Assembly: GCF_900187945.1 (NCBI RefSeq)
Contig: NZ_FYEH01000010.1
Location: 62,001 to 126,000 of the forward strand
Source of the DNA: Arboricoccus pini
GTDB taxonomy: Bacteria; Pseudomonadota; Alphaproteobacteria; Geminicoccales; Geminicoccaceae
Direction: 5' to 3'
DNA: 64,000 nucleotides
Made by a program: the position numbers and the translations under genes. Positions 55,329 through 64,000 of the stretch are shown piece after piece. Numbering within the stretch: the first letter of the stretch is position 1; every line of letters begins with the position of its first letter. The notes beneath the pieces were generated by a model. It was given only the letters and a program-made list of their open reading frames with translations, did no database searches and was not told where the DNA came from.

Positions 55329-56099
55329 TCACGAGGGCGGGCCGGTCCCGTAGCGGCCGATCCTGCGGGCACCCTGCAAGCGTATCGCCGCCTGCATGCT
55401 CTCCGCCGGCCGCTCGTGCCAGTACCGCGCCACACCTCGCGCCACCGCCTCAAGGCGCAACGCCGGCAAGGCGTTCGGCCCGAGACCCGTACCCATCCGC
55501 TCGGCCTCGGACGCCAGCTTGTCCGCCAGCCGGTTCAGCTCAGCCCGGTTGTCCCGCGCCACCCGGCGCAGATCGGCCAGGGCCAGCGCTTCCGCCTCCT
55601 CCTGGTGCTCGGGTATCGCCGCGCAATGGCTCCAGTCGCCCGGCGGCTGGCGCGGCCCGGCCGGCGGTGCGGCCTCGCGACGCTCGGGCCTGGGCTGCGT
55701 CTCCCGTGCGGCGGCCTCGGCCCGGGCGACGAAGCGCTGGGCCATGCTCCGGGCCGGATCGCGGCCCCGGTTCTGCTCATGGAGGACGAACATGGCGACC
55801 CGCATGTCGCCCGTCTCCAGACCCATCTCCAGGATGGAGAGCGCCAGGGGTGCCAGCCGGGCGATGCGCTCCTCATAAGGGAGCGATGCCACCGCGCTGT
55901 AATGCCGAAGCAGCTCCTGGAACTCCTCGTCCCGCAGCAGCTTCTCGACTTCCATGACCGGGACGCGATTGACGAGCGCCATCTCCTGGGCGCTACGTCC
56001 GGCCGCCATGGCCTGGGCCGTGCGCCTGCGGTCGCGTCTTGCCCAGAAGGGGTAGCGGCGCCGTGGCGGCTTGGGGGCGAGGCGATCGGTCCAGTCCAT
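55329..56099 (-). CDS. hypothetical plasmid protein
   Basis: A 256-residue basic, Arg/Ala-rich protein of unknown function. The segment QEMALVNRVPVMEVEKLLRDEEFQ resembles a helix-turn-helix of the small-terminase kind; the rest is charged helices with a proline-rich linker (about 135-155) and no membrane segment. It stands beside the origin, pointing toward it, as many plasmid backbone genes do. A DNA-binding or mobilisation-related role is only a guess. Confidence 0.6.
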   Translation of the reverse strand: MDWTDRLAPKPPRRRYPFWARRDRRRTAQAMAAGRSAQEMALVNRVPVMEVEKLLRDEEFQELLRHYSAVASLPYEERIARLAPLALSILEMGLETGDMRVAMFVLHEQNRGRDPARSMAQRFVARAEAAARETQPRPERREAAPPAGPRQPPGDWSHCAAIPEHQEEAEALALADLRRVARDNRAELNRLADKLASEAERMGTGLGPNALPALRLEAVARGVARYWHERPAESMQAAIRLQGARRIGRYGTGPPS

Positions 56100-56296
56100 G
56101 GGGCCTACCGTACAAGGAATATAGTCCTTATAAAATAGATCTCATACGCCACCCGCTGTCCGACCCACCCATCGCCCCCCAGGTCCAGGAGGCGGTGCCT
56201 CCTGGTCGCCGAAGGCTTCCTCCGCTCATTTATCCTATTCTATTTCATGTATTCTTCGTACGTTTACATACTGCGAACGGATAGGCCGAGGGCGCC

Positions 56297-57283
56297 ATGG
56301 GTTTCGATGATTTGCGGGTTTGGGTGTTGGCGGGGCTGATCCTGCTCGCGGGTTTGTCCGGGGCCGGGGCGCAGGAGAAGTCGACGGCGGAGCAGACCGT
56401 CGATGTGATGAACAAGCTTTGGGGGTCGCATGCGGGGATGCGGGCCAACCATGCGAAGGGGCTGGTGACGGAGGGGGAGTTCACGCCGTCCGAGGTCGGC
56501 AAGAGCTTGTCGATGGCTGGGATTTTCGCCGGCGGGACCATTCCGGTGACGGTGAGGTTTTCGAATTCAACGGGGCTACCTACCTTGCCCGACGGCGATC
56601 GGAACGCCAATCCGCATGGGATGGCCATTCGCTTTCACCAGGCGGACGGGACGGATGTGGATGCGGTTACCAATTCGTTGCCGTTCTTTCCGGTGAAGAA
56701 TGGAGATGAGTTTCGCGATCTGCTGACGGCCGTATCGCAGAGCGGGCCGGATGCGCCGCATCCGACACCGCTCGAGACGTTCATCGCCGGGCATCCGAGG
56801 GTGGCCGCGGCGGGGGCCGGGGTAAGCACGCCCTCCAGCTTTGCGCGCGAGACATATAATGGGGTGGATGCGTTCATTTTCGTCGACGCGGCGGGCAAGC
56901 GGCAGCCTTTCCGTTTCAAGATCGAGCCCTTTGAGGGCGACGATCATCTGTCCCCCGACGCGGCCAAGGTGAAGTCGCCGAATTTCCTCAGCGAGGAGCT
57001 GCGCGCGCGGCTGGCCAAGGCCCCGGCCTCGTTCCATCTGCGCGCCCAGCTGGCCAATCCGGGCGACCAGACGGCCGATCCCACGCAACCCTGGCCGGCG
57101 GACCGCAAGGTCGTGGACCTTGGCACGATCACGATCACGAAAGTGGTGACGAACAGCGCGGCGGCGGAGAAGGAGCTTATGTATCTGCCGGCGAACCTGG
57201 AAGAGGGCATCGAGCAGTCGGACGATCCGCTGATCGACGCCCGGAATGATGCTTATGCGGTGTCGTTCGGGCGGCGGCAGTAG
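56297..57283 (+). CDS. catalase-related peroxidase (SrpA-like), exported
   Basis: A 328-residue small catalase-fold protein. A signal peptide covers residues 1-25 (hydrophobic core, cleavage near GAGAQ). Heme-site motifs: MRANHAKG with the distal His, VRFSNSTG, PHGMAIRFH, and YLPANLEEGIEQSDDPLIDARNDAYAVSFGRRQ (read here in parts) at the C-terminus. These short secreted forms act mostly as peroxidases. GAGG lies a few bases before the ATG. A decayed copy of its last third occurs at 60336-60580. Confidence 0.9.
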   Translation: MGFDDLRVWVLAGLILLAGLSGAGAQEKSTAEQTVDVMNKLWGSHAGMRANHAKGLVTEGEFTPSEVGKSLSMAGIFAGGTIPVTVRFSNSTGLPTLPDGDRNANPHGMAIRFHQADGTDVDAVTNSLPFFPVKNGDEFRDLLTAVSQSGPDAPHPTPLETFIAGHPRVAAAGAGVSTPSSFARETYNGVDAFIFVDAAGKRQPFRFKIEPFEGDDHLSPDAAKVKSPNFLSEELRARLAKAPASFHLRAQLANPGDQTADPTQPWPADRKVVDLGTITITKVVTNSAAAEKELMYLPANLEEGIEQSDDPLIDARNDAYAVSFGRRQ

Positions 57284-57489
57284 GAGCGAGCCCCGTAGTG
57301 GAAGGGCCCAAATTCGTCTGACCGGAAAGCGTAATTCAAGGAGAATCCTACCTTCACGCGCTGGAATGACGGGCAAGATCGACGTGTGCGGTCCAAGGAC
57401 ATGACCCGCTGGTACAAATACCGATATGCCTAGGCGGTGCGGACCGATCGACTTGAATGGCAATTTTTCAATAGTTAAGCAGAATCCCG

Positions 57490-58009
57490 CTCATCTCATC
57501 GGTATCCGACTGGATGGAAGGTAGGGATCGATGTCGACGTCTCGGCAGCGGGCACGGAGGGGCAACACGCGGAGGCGCTAGGACGCTCGCGTGGTGGGTT
57601 CAAGACCAAGATACACGCAAAGGCGAACAGTTCCGGCGATATGATTGCTCTCGATCGCACCGGCGGCTGAGCCTCGGGCTCGCTCGTTTTGCGACCTTGC
57701 TAGACATCGAACCTGACATAGCGCCGCGTGCCGCCCTCAAGGATAAGGGACAGGCCAGTAAATCCAAATGCGTCGCCGCCGGGGCTAGGAGCATTGCTTC
57801 CGTGATCCCCAACAAGGCCAACGAGAAAATACACCGACCTATTCACGAAGATATTCTATAAAGCGCGCGCCCGCATCGAGCAGCGCTTTGGACGGCTCAA
57901 GCGAGTCAAATGAGTCGCCCTTCAACGCGAGAAATCAGCGCGAAACGTTCGCTTCGTCGTCAGCTTCGCCGCAGGGCTACGCTTGACCAAATTCGTCTAC
58001 GCGGCTTAG
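57490..58009 (+). mobile_element. IS5-family transposase remnant (left)
   Basis: Forward reading in shifting frames gives IS5/IS4-type DDE transposase pieces: EALGRSRGGFKTKIHAKANSS, then SGDMIALDRTGG, DIEPDIAPRAALKDKG, VIPNKANEK, RARIEQRFGRLKRVK, and VVSFAAGLRLTKFVYAA before a stop at 58007-58009. Several stops and shifts interrupt it and the N-terminal third is unrecognisable, so it is inactive. Confidence 0.82.
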
Positions 58010-58141
58010 AGGTAAGCAACCGCAATCCCCGCAAAGGATTCTGGCATTCGCACATGTAAGAACAGTACAACAATTACGCATCGCAAAAAACCCACATGTA
58101 AATAACAGAATAAATATACATATAAATATTATAAGGAAAAA

Positions 58142-58693
58142 ATGTCTATGAACTTTCTATATACTTTTGGATCTAATGTTCTTTTTAATAACTTTGCTAT
58201 GCGCCAAATCGAAGCATTCCATGCATTTATTGATTCCAATAAAGTTCCAGTTAACAAGATAGATGATCTTTATAAGCAAACCATCGCTCTTGATAGGCTT
58301 GCCGGAACCGGAGGATTCGAGCGTTGCTTTCGCAGATATTCAATAACGAGAAAAATACTAATCATTCTGGCAATTGTTATTATCATTCCCGCCTTGAGTA
58401 TTTTTCTTATATCTAAGATCCAATCATTAGAAGCAATTACAAATAGCTTAAAAGAATTTATGATATCTAACTTTATGGAAGTTGCCTATACTTTAGGTAT
58501 AGGCGGAGCGTTGCTTCTGGCGTTTTTGATCGGAGGATATTTTTATGCGCAATCTCAATTAGATAGGCTCGTCGGGCCGGAGCTTGGTCAAGTATGGCAT
58601 TCAATCATTGAGAAATGGGCTCCTGAAATTAAAGAACAAACCGAGCTTACTGATGATCCAAGCGAAATCGCCGATCTGATCGTTGGGAAATAG
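58142..58693 (+). CDS. AT-rich two-membrane-segment protein of unknown function
   Basis: A 183-residue protein in a gene markedly more AT-rich than everything around it. Residues 71-91 and 113-136 are strongly hydrophobic helices; residues 1-70 and 137-183 are polar, the last segment acidic. AAGGAA precedes the ATG. I recognise no family. It is bracketed by two IS5-family remnants (57490-58009 and 58968-59233), so it was probably carried in by transposition. The build of two membrane helices with cytoplasmic ends would suit a small effector, immunity or stress protein, without proof. Confidence 0.75.
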   Translation: MSMNFLYTFGSNVLFNNFAMRQIEAFHAFIDSNKVPVNKIDDLYKQTIALDRLAGTGGFERCFRRYSITRKILIILAIVIIIPALSIFLISKIQSLEAITNSLKEFMISNFMEVAYTLGIGGALLLAFLIGGYFYAQSQLDRLVGPELGQVWHSIIEKWAPEIKEQTELTDDPSEIADLIVGK

Positions 58694-58967
58694 CGTTTTC
58701 CGATCACGTACGGTCGCCGGCCGGTTTGGGCGATGCAAAACAGGCCGGTGGCGGGGCTAATCCGGATCGCTTAGGTCGCGCGGATTGAGGTGCAGAGGGT
58801 GCTGCGAGGCTGAGTCCGGAAGGTCGCAGCGATCGGTCTGCGCCGTCTGGGGACCGCATGCGGTAAGATTCGTACGAGCAAGCCGTGTGGACCAATTTGG
58901 GGTTGAGCAGGTTGGCCGGTTCCTAGGTTCAATCTGTTCGGATTCATCGGCTTTTGCCTGTCATGAG

Positions 58968-59233
58968 GGCTATTCCAGCAAGGCCAACCAGGCTGCCGCA
59001 AGGGCGCGGGGCGTTGCCCCGGTCGAGTCCGCAGGAGGCCGGCGAAAGGAACGACCACGCCTTCTTCGCCCGGACGCTCGTCAGGGCGAAGAAGGCGTAT
59101 CGCGCAAGGCTTCGTCCGCGCCTAACGTCTCAAGCGCGTCGCCCTGGGATGTGAGAAAATCGCCAAAAATTAAAGGCCGATCGTGAGCATCGCAGGCAGT
59201 CTATGCTTGGTGAAATTCGTCCATACGGCCTAG
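58968..59233 (+). mobile_element. IS5-family transposase remnant (right)
   Basis: GYSSKANQAAARARGVAPVES and, at the end, SLCLVKFVHTA-stop (TAG at 59231-59233) match the middle and the very end of the same kind of IS5-family transposase as the left remnant, with the intervening part scrambled. The stop overlaps, on the opposite strand, the stop of the MetX-like gene. Confidence 0.78.
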
Positions 59234-60231
59234 GACAGCGCTTCATGAAACAAGGCGTCGAATGTTTCCTTCAGGTTCGGGTCCATTGGCGCCATATGCC
59301 CCCAGGTCGATTCCACCGTTGCGCAGCGACCATTGGGAATGTGCGAGGCCGCGAATTCCGCATCCTCAGGCGGAAAATAGCGATCCTTGTCGATGGGCAC
59401 CGTGATCAGCTTTGCCGTTATCGCAGCCAGTGCCTTGGTATAGTCGCCGTCATAGGCCGGGCTGTCGGAAATATCGCCGAGTTCCCAGGTCTTTAGCTGG
59501 GTGAGCAGATTATTGGCGTCGTGCCCGAGGTAGAAGGGCTCCCAGAAATATTCGAGGAATTCCGCGTGGTTCTTGGCGCCGAATCGCTCATAATGCCCAA
59601 GGCGGAAGAATGGCTCGGAGGTGCCCCAACCGGCATAGATCGCGGCAAACGCCTTCAGGCCGCGGATAGGCGGGCTTGCATAAAAGCCGTCCGCATAGAC
59701 CGGATCGAGGGTCAAGGCGCGCCGTAGCGCCAGGAGGAAGATCTTGTTGTAGGAGGCGGTCCTGGCCGAGCCCGCGATGGGCACGGCGGATCGCACCATG
59801 CCTGGATATTGCGCCGCCCATTGATAGGCCTGACAGGCCCCCATCGACCAGCCCGTCACCAGGCGAAGGTGCTCTACGCCCAATCGTTGCGTCAGGAGGG
59901 CGTGCTGCAATCGCACATTGTCGTAATATGTGACGGTCGGAAAGCGGCCTTGCTCGCTGGGCGCGGGGGAATTGGATGGCGAGGATGAACGTCCGCCGCC
60001 CAGAAGGTTGGTGAAGATGAGAAAATATTTTTCCGGGTCCAGTGCCCGGCCTGTGCCTGTCAGGTAGGTCTCGCTGGCCTCGTCATTGCCGGAAAACCAG
60101 GATGGGATGAGGACCGCATTGTCGCCGGTGGGCGACAAGGTCCCGGAGGTTCGATAGGCCAGGCGGGCAACAGGTAACGAGCCGCCCTTCTGCAAGAAGA
60201 AGTTATGTGCCTCGAAGTATTCGACAGCCAT
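59230..60231 (-). CDS. MetX-like alpha/beta hydrolase (homoserine O-acetyltransferase family)
   Basis: A 333-residue alpha/beta-hydrolase of the MetX group: FFLQKGGSLPVARLAYRTSG start, LIPSWFSGNDEASE, nucleophile Ser in VTGWSMGACQ, Asp in VPIDKDRYFPPED, His in TWGHMAPMD. The divergence from true MetX (usually about 370-390 residues and with NDLGG) suggests a stand-alone acyltransferase or hydrolase. ATG 60231 has an AGGGA upstream; ATG 60300 is in frame but has no site. Its 3' end meets an IS remnant. Confidence 0.85.
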   Translation of the reverse strand: MAVEYFEAHNFFLQKGGSLPVARLAYRTSGTLSPTGDNAVLIPSWFSGNDEASETYLTGTGRALDPEKYFLIFTNLLGGGRSSSPSNSPAPSEQGRFPTVTYYDNVRLQHALLTQRLGVEHLRLVTGWSMGACQAYQWAAQYPGMVRSAVPIAGSARTASYNKIFLLALRRALTLDPVYADGFYASPPIRGLKAFAAIYAGWGTSEPFFRLGHYERFGAKNHAEFLEYFWEPFYLGHDANNLLTQLKTWELGDISDSPAYDGDYTKALAAITAKLITVPIDKDRYFPPEDAEFAASHIPNGRCATVESTWGHMAPMDPNLKETFDALFHEALS

Positions 60232-60335
60232 CCGGCGGGTCCCTTGTCCTACAGGTCGATGTTTCTGCAAAGCAACATCCATGCCAGATACATGATCCAT
60301 ACTAGGACTTGAACGATTGCGCCCTGGAGGTGACG

Positions 60336-60580
60336 ACGTCGACGGCTGAGGGCAAGCGCGTGGCTAAGACGCCGGCCCCGTTCTATCCGCGCGCCCGGCT
60401 AGCCAATCCCTGCGACCAGACCCTGGCCCGCAGACCGCAAGTCGTGGAGTTCGGCGCAATCGGGAGCAAGCCCGTGATGGGGAACAGCGCTGGCGCGGCG
60501 AAGGAGGAAGTTGGATGCGCCGCTGATCGATGCGCGGCGTGATGCTTCCGCGGTCTCGTTCTGCCGGCGGCAAAACTGAT
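60336..60580 (+). pseudogene. decayed partial copy of the catalase-related peroxidase gene
   Basis: Codons read KTPAPFYPRARLANPCDQTLA and later GAIGSKPVMGNSAGAAKE, matching KAPASFHLRAQLANPGDQTAD and GTITITKVVTNSAAAEKE of the intact gene at 56297-57283. After a frame change the end reads DAPLIDARRDASAVSFCRRQ, matching DDPLIDARNDAYAVSFGRRQ. A block corresponding to the LMYLPANLEEG stretch is deleted. It is a 3' fragment, roughly one quarter of the gene. Confidence 0.82.
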
Positions 60581-61070
60581 CTGAGCCGCTTTGAGGATTA
60601 CGGACGGAGCCAGCTTGGATGGGACGAGCGGCGACATGGTAACGATGGGATCTGCACCAGCGGGAGGAGTGGCGCGGCGAAGCCGCCAATTTAGGATGCC
60701 GAACGCCAGTTCATAATGAATCTTGCGCTCCACAATGATTTGTTGCGGCGCCCGACCCGGTTCGCCGCAATGCTCCCCCTGAGTCCAGGGAAGGCATCTC
60801 CTGGCAGCCGGAGACTTTTCCTGTCTCGCGCGTCCAACCCAAGTATTGAGGCGATCTCATTTCGTTCTTCGATGGAATGAGATGGTATTCGTTGGACGAA
60901 TATCGGATTTCGTGTTTTGCATTATCATTGAGGGACGAGGCCTATTAACTAGGATCCGGTCATTCGCTGCGCTTTTCAGTTCGTCAACCGAGCGTCCGCA
61001 GTCGATCCGGGATGGCGATTGGCTTTTCTTTTCACGCGCTATCGGATGCGGCGACCGAGGAGTTTTCACC
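60581..61070. other. leader of the large membrane-protein gene
   Basis: No gene. It contains an 8-bp inverted pair, ATCTCATT (60854-60861) and AATGAGAT (60876-60883), upstream of the gene starting at 61071; function unknown. Confidence 0.4.
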
Positions 61071-63281
61071 ATGTCCGAGCAGAGCCCGCGACCGCCCGCT
61101 GGACTTGACGAAGGTCCGGCTGTGATAGCCGCGATGAGCGATGCCGCCTTGCCGCCGGCCGTCCTGGAGCCTGAGGTTGATCCGGGCGATGTCGAGGACG
61201 GGCGGGGAGGCCTGCCCGCGGGGTTCGCGGCCTGGCTGGCACAGGTCAACGGCATCGATGCCGCTTTGCTGAGCGCCTATATGCGCGATCCGCGCGGTCT
61301 GATCGAGCGAGCAAGGGCGGAAGCGGCGGCGGCGATCGTGCCGCCGGATCGGCCCGCCAGCCGGGCGGGCCGCTTCTGGCAAGGGACGACGCTTTATACG
61401 GATCTGATCGCGTCCAAGGATTTTCGCGCGCAGCTGCAGCGCCTCGAGATCGATCTGGGAACGGCGGAGAATCCGGAACCGCGCAATCTCCTCGCCACCA
61501 TGAGGGATGCCTTGCAGCAATTGCAGGACCTAGTGACGGGCGTCTTGGAGAGCGACGATCCGGATGTGCTCTTTGCCAAGGAGCAGATAAAGGCGCAGGC
61601 CCAGCAGACGATCAGCGACCTTGGCAGCATCGCCTATGACCGGCCGCTCAAGGAGCGGGTTTTGCCGATCATGGGCAACGTTGCGAGCCTCGCCACCGCC
61701 GCCATGCCCTTTGCCTATGCGAGCTACACAAAGCCCGCCAGCTGGTTCTACACAGGTGCCTTGGCGGGCGCGTATGCGCGGACCCTGGCGCAAATGGGCG
61801 GCCTCGTCTTCAACCCGGCCTTGAGCATACGGCTGGTGAAGAACAATTTCCGCGATCGTCATCTGATCTGGTTCCTGCCGGCCGTCTTTTACGCCGCGCA
61901 GACCTTCCTCAAGGCGGCCTCGGACGACCGGCCGGACAATGCGCCGCTGCAGGGTCATGCCGACCAGGCCATCGCGGTCAATGAAAGCGTCTGGTGGCCG
62001 GCCGTTGTCGGCGTCGCCGAGTTCGGCCTCTTCCTCTACGCCAATTTTCCCGATGAATACCAGAAATTCAAGGATTGGACGGCGCTTAAGTTCGCCGGGG
62101 CGACTGGCAGAAGCGATCCGGCGACTCTGGGCGACATTCGTCGCTGGCTGACGGAGAAAGCCATCCGGCGGGACAGGCTACATGGTGGCACTGTTCAACT
62201 GCCGGACGGGCAAGTCGATGACGGGCGGCAGCGGTATGATCTGGCCGAGCTCATCCAAAACGACTTCAAGCTCGCAAGCGGGCTTTGGAGCGTCGTCAGG
62301 GCGGCACGCGAGACTTATGAAATGGGCGGGCGGATCGGCGATGCGGAGAGCCAGCTTCTGGACGAGGTCGGCAGCGGCCTGCAGCGGATGGGCCAGATGT
62401 TGGAACCCCTGGTCGAAAACATACTGGGCCATGTCAAGCTCATCGATGACGACGAGAAGCGGGTCAAGAAGATAACAGGGATCGGCCTGCTCGTGACGTC
62501 GGCCACGGTGGGCGCGGTCAATTCGCTGGGGGCCATCCGGATTCCCGCGCTACTGTCCGACTATATTCCCTATTACCTAACCGCGTTCCTCGTCATCCTC
62601 GGCAAGCTGCACGACAATTCGCAAGGTGTCGATTCCGTCATCCGCACCTTCGGCCTCTATAATGGCGGCTCTTTGCTGGGCGTGCCGCCGTCCGTGGTCA
62701 ATCTCGCCTTCGAGTTCGCCTTCAACGAGGGAGCCTTCGATCTGGTGGCGAGCGAGCTGCCGGTGGGCCTGCCGGCCAATGCGACGCATACGACGACGGT
62801 GCCCAGCCGCCAGATCACGCGGCATCCGGAGCTGCATCCAGGCGACGGGGCGGTGGGTTTCGGACTGCTTGCCGCCTATCAGATACTAACGGTGATGCTG
62901 GCTAGCGGTCGGATGGGCGAGGTCGTGGCGCTGAGCACGACCAGGTTGCTGCATCTCCTGGGCAAAAATCCGAGGGCCCTGACAGCGGCGCCCGGCAACG
63001 AGGCCGAGGATGGCGCAGCGCCGCTCTCGCCCCAGGACATCGCGCGGCTGGAGGCGGCGTTGATCCGTTTCAAGCAGGCCTTCGACGGCAGGCTGGCCGA
63101 GGAGCGTCCCGGTGCCGGCATCGAGGAATTGCCTGCCGACGTGGAGGAGCAGGACCTGGCGGCGCCGGACCCTACCCAATCACTTGGGCTGCGGCCGGTG
63201 GGCCACCCCGTCGAGGAAGCCCAGGGTCTGTCGGTGGCGGAGGACGAGCCGGCAATGGCGCCGCGGCCTTCGCCGGCCTGA
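61071..63281 (+). CDS. large multi-membrane-segment protein of unknown function
   Basis: A 736-residue protein. Residues 1-100 are Pro/Ala/acidic-rich and probably disordered; about 110-190 and 400-460 are charged helices likely to form coiled coils; hydrophobic stretches lie near 197-220, 225-245, 264-283, 307-325, 468-512 (two) and 594-612; residues 640-736 are again Pro/Glu/Ala-rich. No signal peptide. GGAG lies before the ATG at 61071; the frame opens earlier at 60846, but the upstream part has no site and a different composition. I recognise no family. The charged flexible ends with central membrane segments recall host- or membrane-targeted secreted proteins, but no secretion system is seen here. 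Confidence 0.75.
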   Translation: MSEQSPRPPAGLDEGPAVIAAMSDAALPPAVLEPEVDPGDVEDGRGGLPAGFAAWLAQVNGIDAALLSAYMRDPRGLIERARAEAAAAIVPPDRPASRAGRFWQGTTLYTDLIASKDFRAQLQRLEIDLGTAENPEPRNLLATMRDALQQLQDLVTGVLESDDPDVLFAKEQIKAQAQQTISDLGSIAYDRPLKERVLPIMGNVASLATAAMPFAYASYTKPASWFYTGALAGAYARTLAQMGGLVFNPALSIRLVKNNFRDRHLIWFLPAVFYAAQTFLKAASDDRPDNAPLQGHADQAIAVNESVWWPAVVGVAEFGLFLYANFPDEYQKFKDWTALKFAGATGRSDPATLGDIRRWLTEKAIRRDRLHGGTVQLPDGQVDDGRQRYDLAELIQNDFKLASGLWSVVRAARETYEMGGRIGDAESQLLDEVGSGLQRMGQMLEPLVENILGHVKLIDDDEKRVKKITGIGLLVTSATVGAVNSLGAIRIPALLSDYIPYYLTAFLVILGKLHDNSQGVDSVIRTFGLYNGGSLLGVPPSVVNLAFEFAFNEGAFDLVASELPVGLPANATHTTTVPSRQITRHPELHPGDGAVGFGLLAAYQILTVMLASGRMGEVVALSTTRLLHLLGKNPRALTAAPGNEAEDGAAPLSPQDIARLEAALIRFKQAFDGRLAEERPGAGIEELPADVEEQDLAAPDPTQSLGLRPVGHPVEEAQGLSVAEDEPAMAPRPSPA

Positions 63282-63382
63282 GAGCTACGGCTAGAGCGGG
63301 GTTTGCACTCATGTTGCAATTGTTCTTAGGTGCCCCCTGCCGGTGACGGAGCGCGCCGGACTGAGCGAGGGAGGTGCGAAGA

Positions 63383-64000
63383 ATGACGGGCAAGCCAAGT
63401 GGCCTCAGCCATGGGCTCACCAATTATGGCGATCCGGATTTCTCGCTTTATCTCAGGCGGTCCTTCGCCCGCTCGATGGGGCTGTCGGTCGATCTGTTGA
63501 AGCGACCGGTGGTGGGCATCACCAACACGGCGAGCGGCTTCAATAATTGCCATCGGCATTTTCCCGAGCTGCTGGAGGCCGTGAAGCGGGGTGTGCTGGC
63601 GGCGGGCGGATTGCCGCTCGACTTCCCCACGACATCGCTGGGGGAGGGGTTTCTCTCGCCCACCAGCCTGCGCTTCAGGAATCTCATGGCGATGGACACG
63701 GAGGAGTTGATCCGCGCCCAGCCCATGGATTCGGTGGTGCTGATGGGCGGTTGCGACAAGACGGTGCCAGCCCAGCTGATGGGCGCCCTCTCGGCCGACC
63801 GGCCGGCCGTGCAGTTGATCGGCGGGCCGATGATGACCGGCCGCTACAAAGGCGAGCGGCTGGGTGCCTGCACCGATTGCCGGCGCTTTTGGGCGCGTTA
63901 TCGGGCGGGCGAGATCGACCAGCCCGAGATCGAGGCGATCGAGGGCAATCTTGCCACCACGGCTGGGACCTGCGCCGTGATGGGGACGGCCTCGACCATG
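63383..64000 (+). CDS. dihydroxy-acid / sugar-acid dehydratase (IlvD/Edd family), cut by window end
   Basis: The first 206 codons of an iron-sulfur dehydratase. Diagnostic segments: RPVVGITNTASGFNNCHRHF, DSVVLMGGCDKTVPAQLMG with a cluster Cys, and LGACTDCRRFW with another. The spacing fits the pentonate/sugar-acid branch as much as IlvD (leucine/valine pathway). GGGAGG precedes the ATG. Partial at the 3' end. Confidence 0.9.
   Translation, partial: MTGKPSGLSHGLTNYGDPDFSLYLRRSFARSMGLSVDLLKRPVVGITNTASGFNNCHRHFPELLEAVKRGVLAAGGLPLDFPTTSLGEGFLSPTSLRFRNLMAMDTEELIRAQPMDSVVLMGGCDKTVPAQLMGALSADRPAVQLIGGPMMTGRYKGERLGACTDCRRFWARYRAGEIDQPEIEAIEGNLATTAGTCAVMGTASTM

Noticed and set aside
60846-61070. Longer N-terminus for the large membrane protein
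   Set aside because: The upstream codons have different composition and no ribosome-binding site, whereas 61071 has GGAG at proper distance.
61071-63281. Assignment as a type III secretion effector
   Set aside because: The architecture only faintly suggests it. No secretion genes or known promoter box are in the window, and no family match is evident, so function is left open.

Overview
The window looks like part of a large plasmid (or chromid) of an alphaproteobacterium. The evidence is a complete replication and partition module (RepA-type initiator with nine iterons, ParA, a small ParG-like partner, and TTATCCGGTT repeats), GC-rich catabolic operons, many decayed gene fragments and IS5-family remnants. 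The membrane-bound PQQ glucose dehydrogenase, the RepA type and the IS5-family transposase pieces fit Acetobacteraceae best. That placement is an inference from gene content and was not tested by phylogeny.

Layout. (1) 324-10997 (+): a GntR/FCD regulator and a tightly packed operon with a PuuE-like allantoinase, an AllA-like ureidoglycolate lyase, a dipeptide/opine-type ABC importer (binding protein, two permeases, fused double ATPase), an NAD-dependent epimerase, an SDR and a dihydropyrimidinase/hydantoinase-type amidohydrolase. It looks like uptake and opening of a cyclic ureide whose identity is unknown. (2) 11993-19427 (-): a GntR/FCD regulator, a Cys/Cys proline-racemase-family epimerase, a polar amino acid ABC importer, an aldehyde dehydrogenase and a GMC oxidoreductase in one operon. 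(3) 20608-26849: redox enzymes (SDR, aldo/keto reductase, zinc alcohol dehydrogenase, NAD formate dehydrogenase) and a LysR regulator. (4) 27324-29962 (+): metallophosphoesterase, periplasmic cupredoxin, ECF sigma factor and ZAS-type anti-sigma factor. (5) 29963-47536: a mosaic of intact genes (two aldo/keto reductases, LysR, beta-lactamase-fold hydrolase, LuxR-type regulator, Ser/Cys proline-racemase-family enzyme, CPA1 antiporter, copper-type P1B ATPase, PPK2, nitrilase) and fragments (MFS symporter, DAO, class III aminotransferase). (6) 48007-50415: PQQ glucose dehydrogenase. (7) 50416-55328: repeat-rich backbone with partition genes, replication initiator and origin. (8) 55329-64000: a plasmid protein, a catalase-related peroxidase and a decayed partial copy of it, an AT-rich membrane-protein gene between two IS5-family remnants, a MetX-like hydrolase, a 736-residue multi-membrane-segment protein of unknown function, and the start of an IlvD/Edd dehydratase cut by the window end.

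How it works together. Regions 1 and 2 are self-contained uptake, catabolism and regulation units for nitrogenous compounds. The dehydrogenases of region 3 feed NAD(P)H, and glucose dehydrogenase oxidises glucose in the periplasm. The most unusual items are the ureide-type operon with its asymmetric fused ABC ATPase, a 54-bp perfect palindrome between parA-parG and repA that resembles two facing iterons, the IS-flanked AT-rich gene, and the unrecognised membrane protein at 61071-63281.
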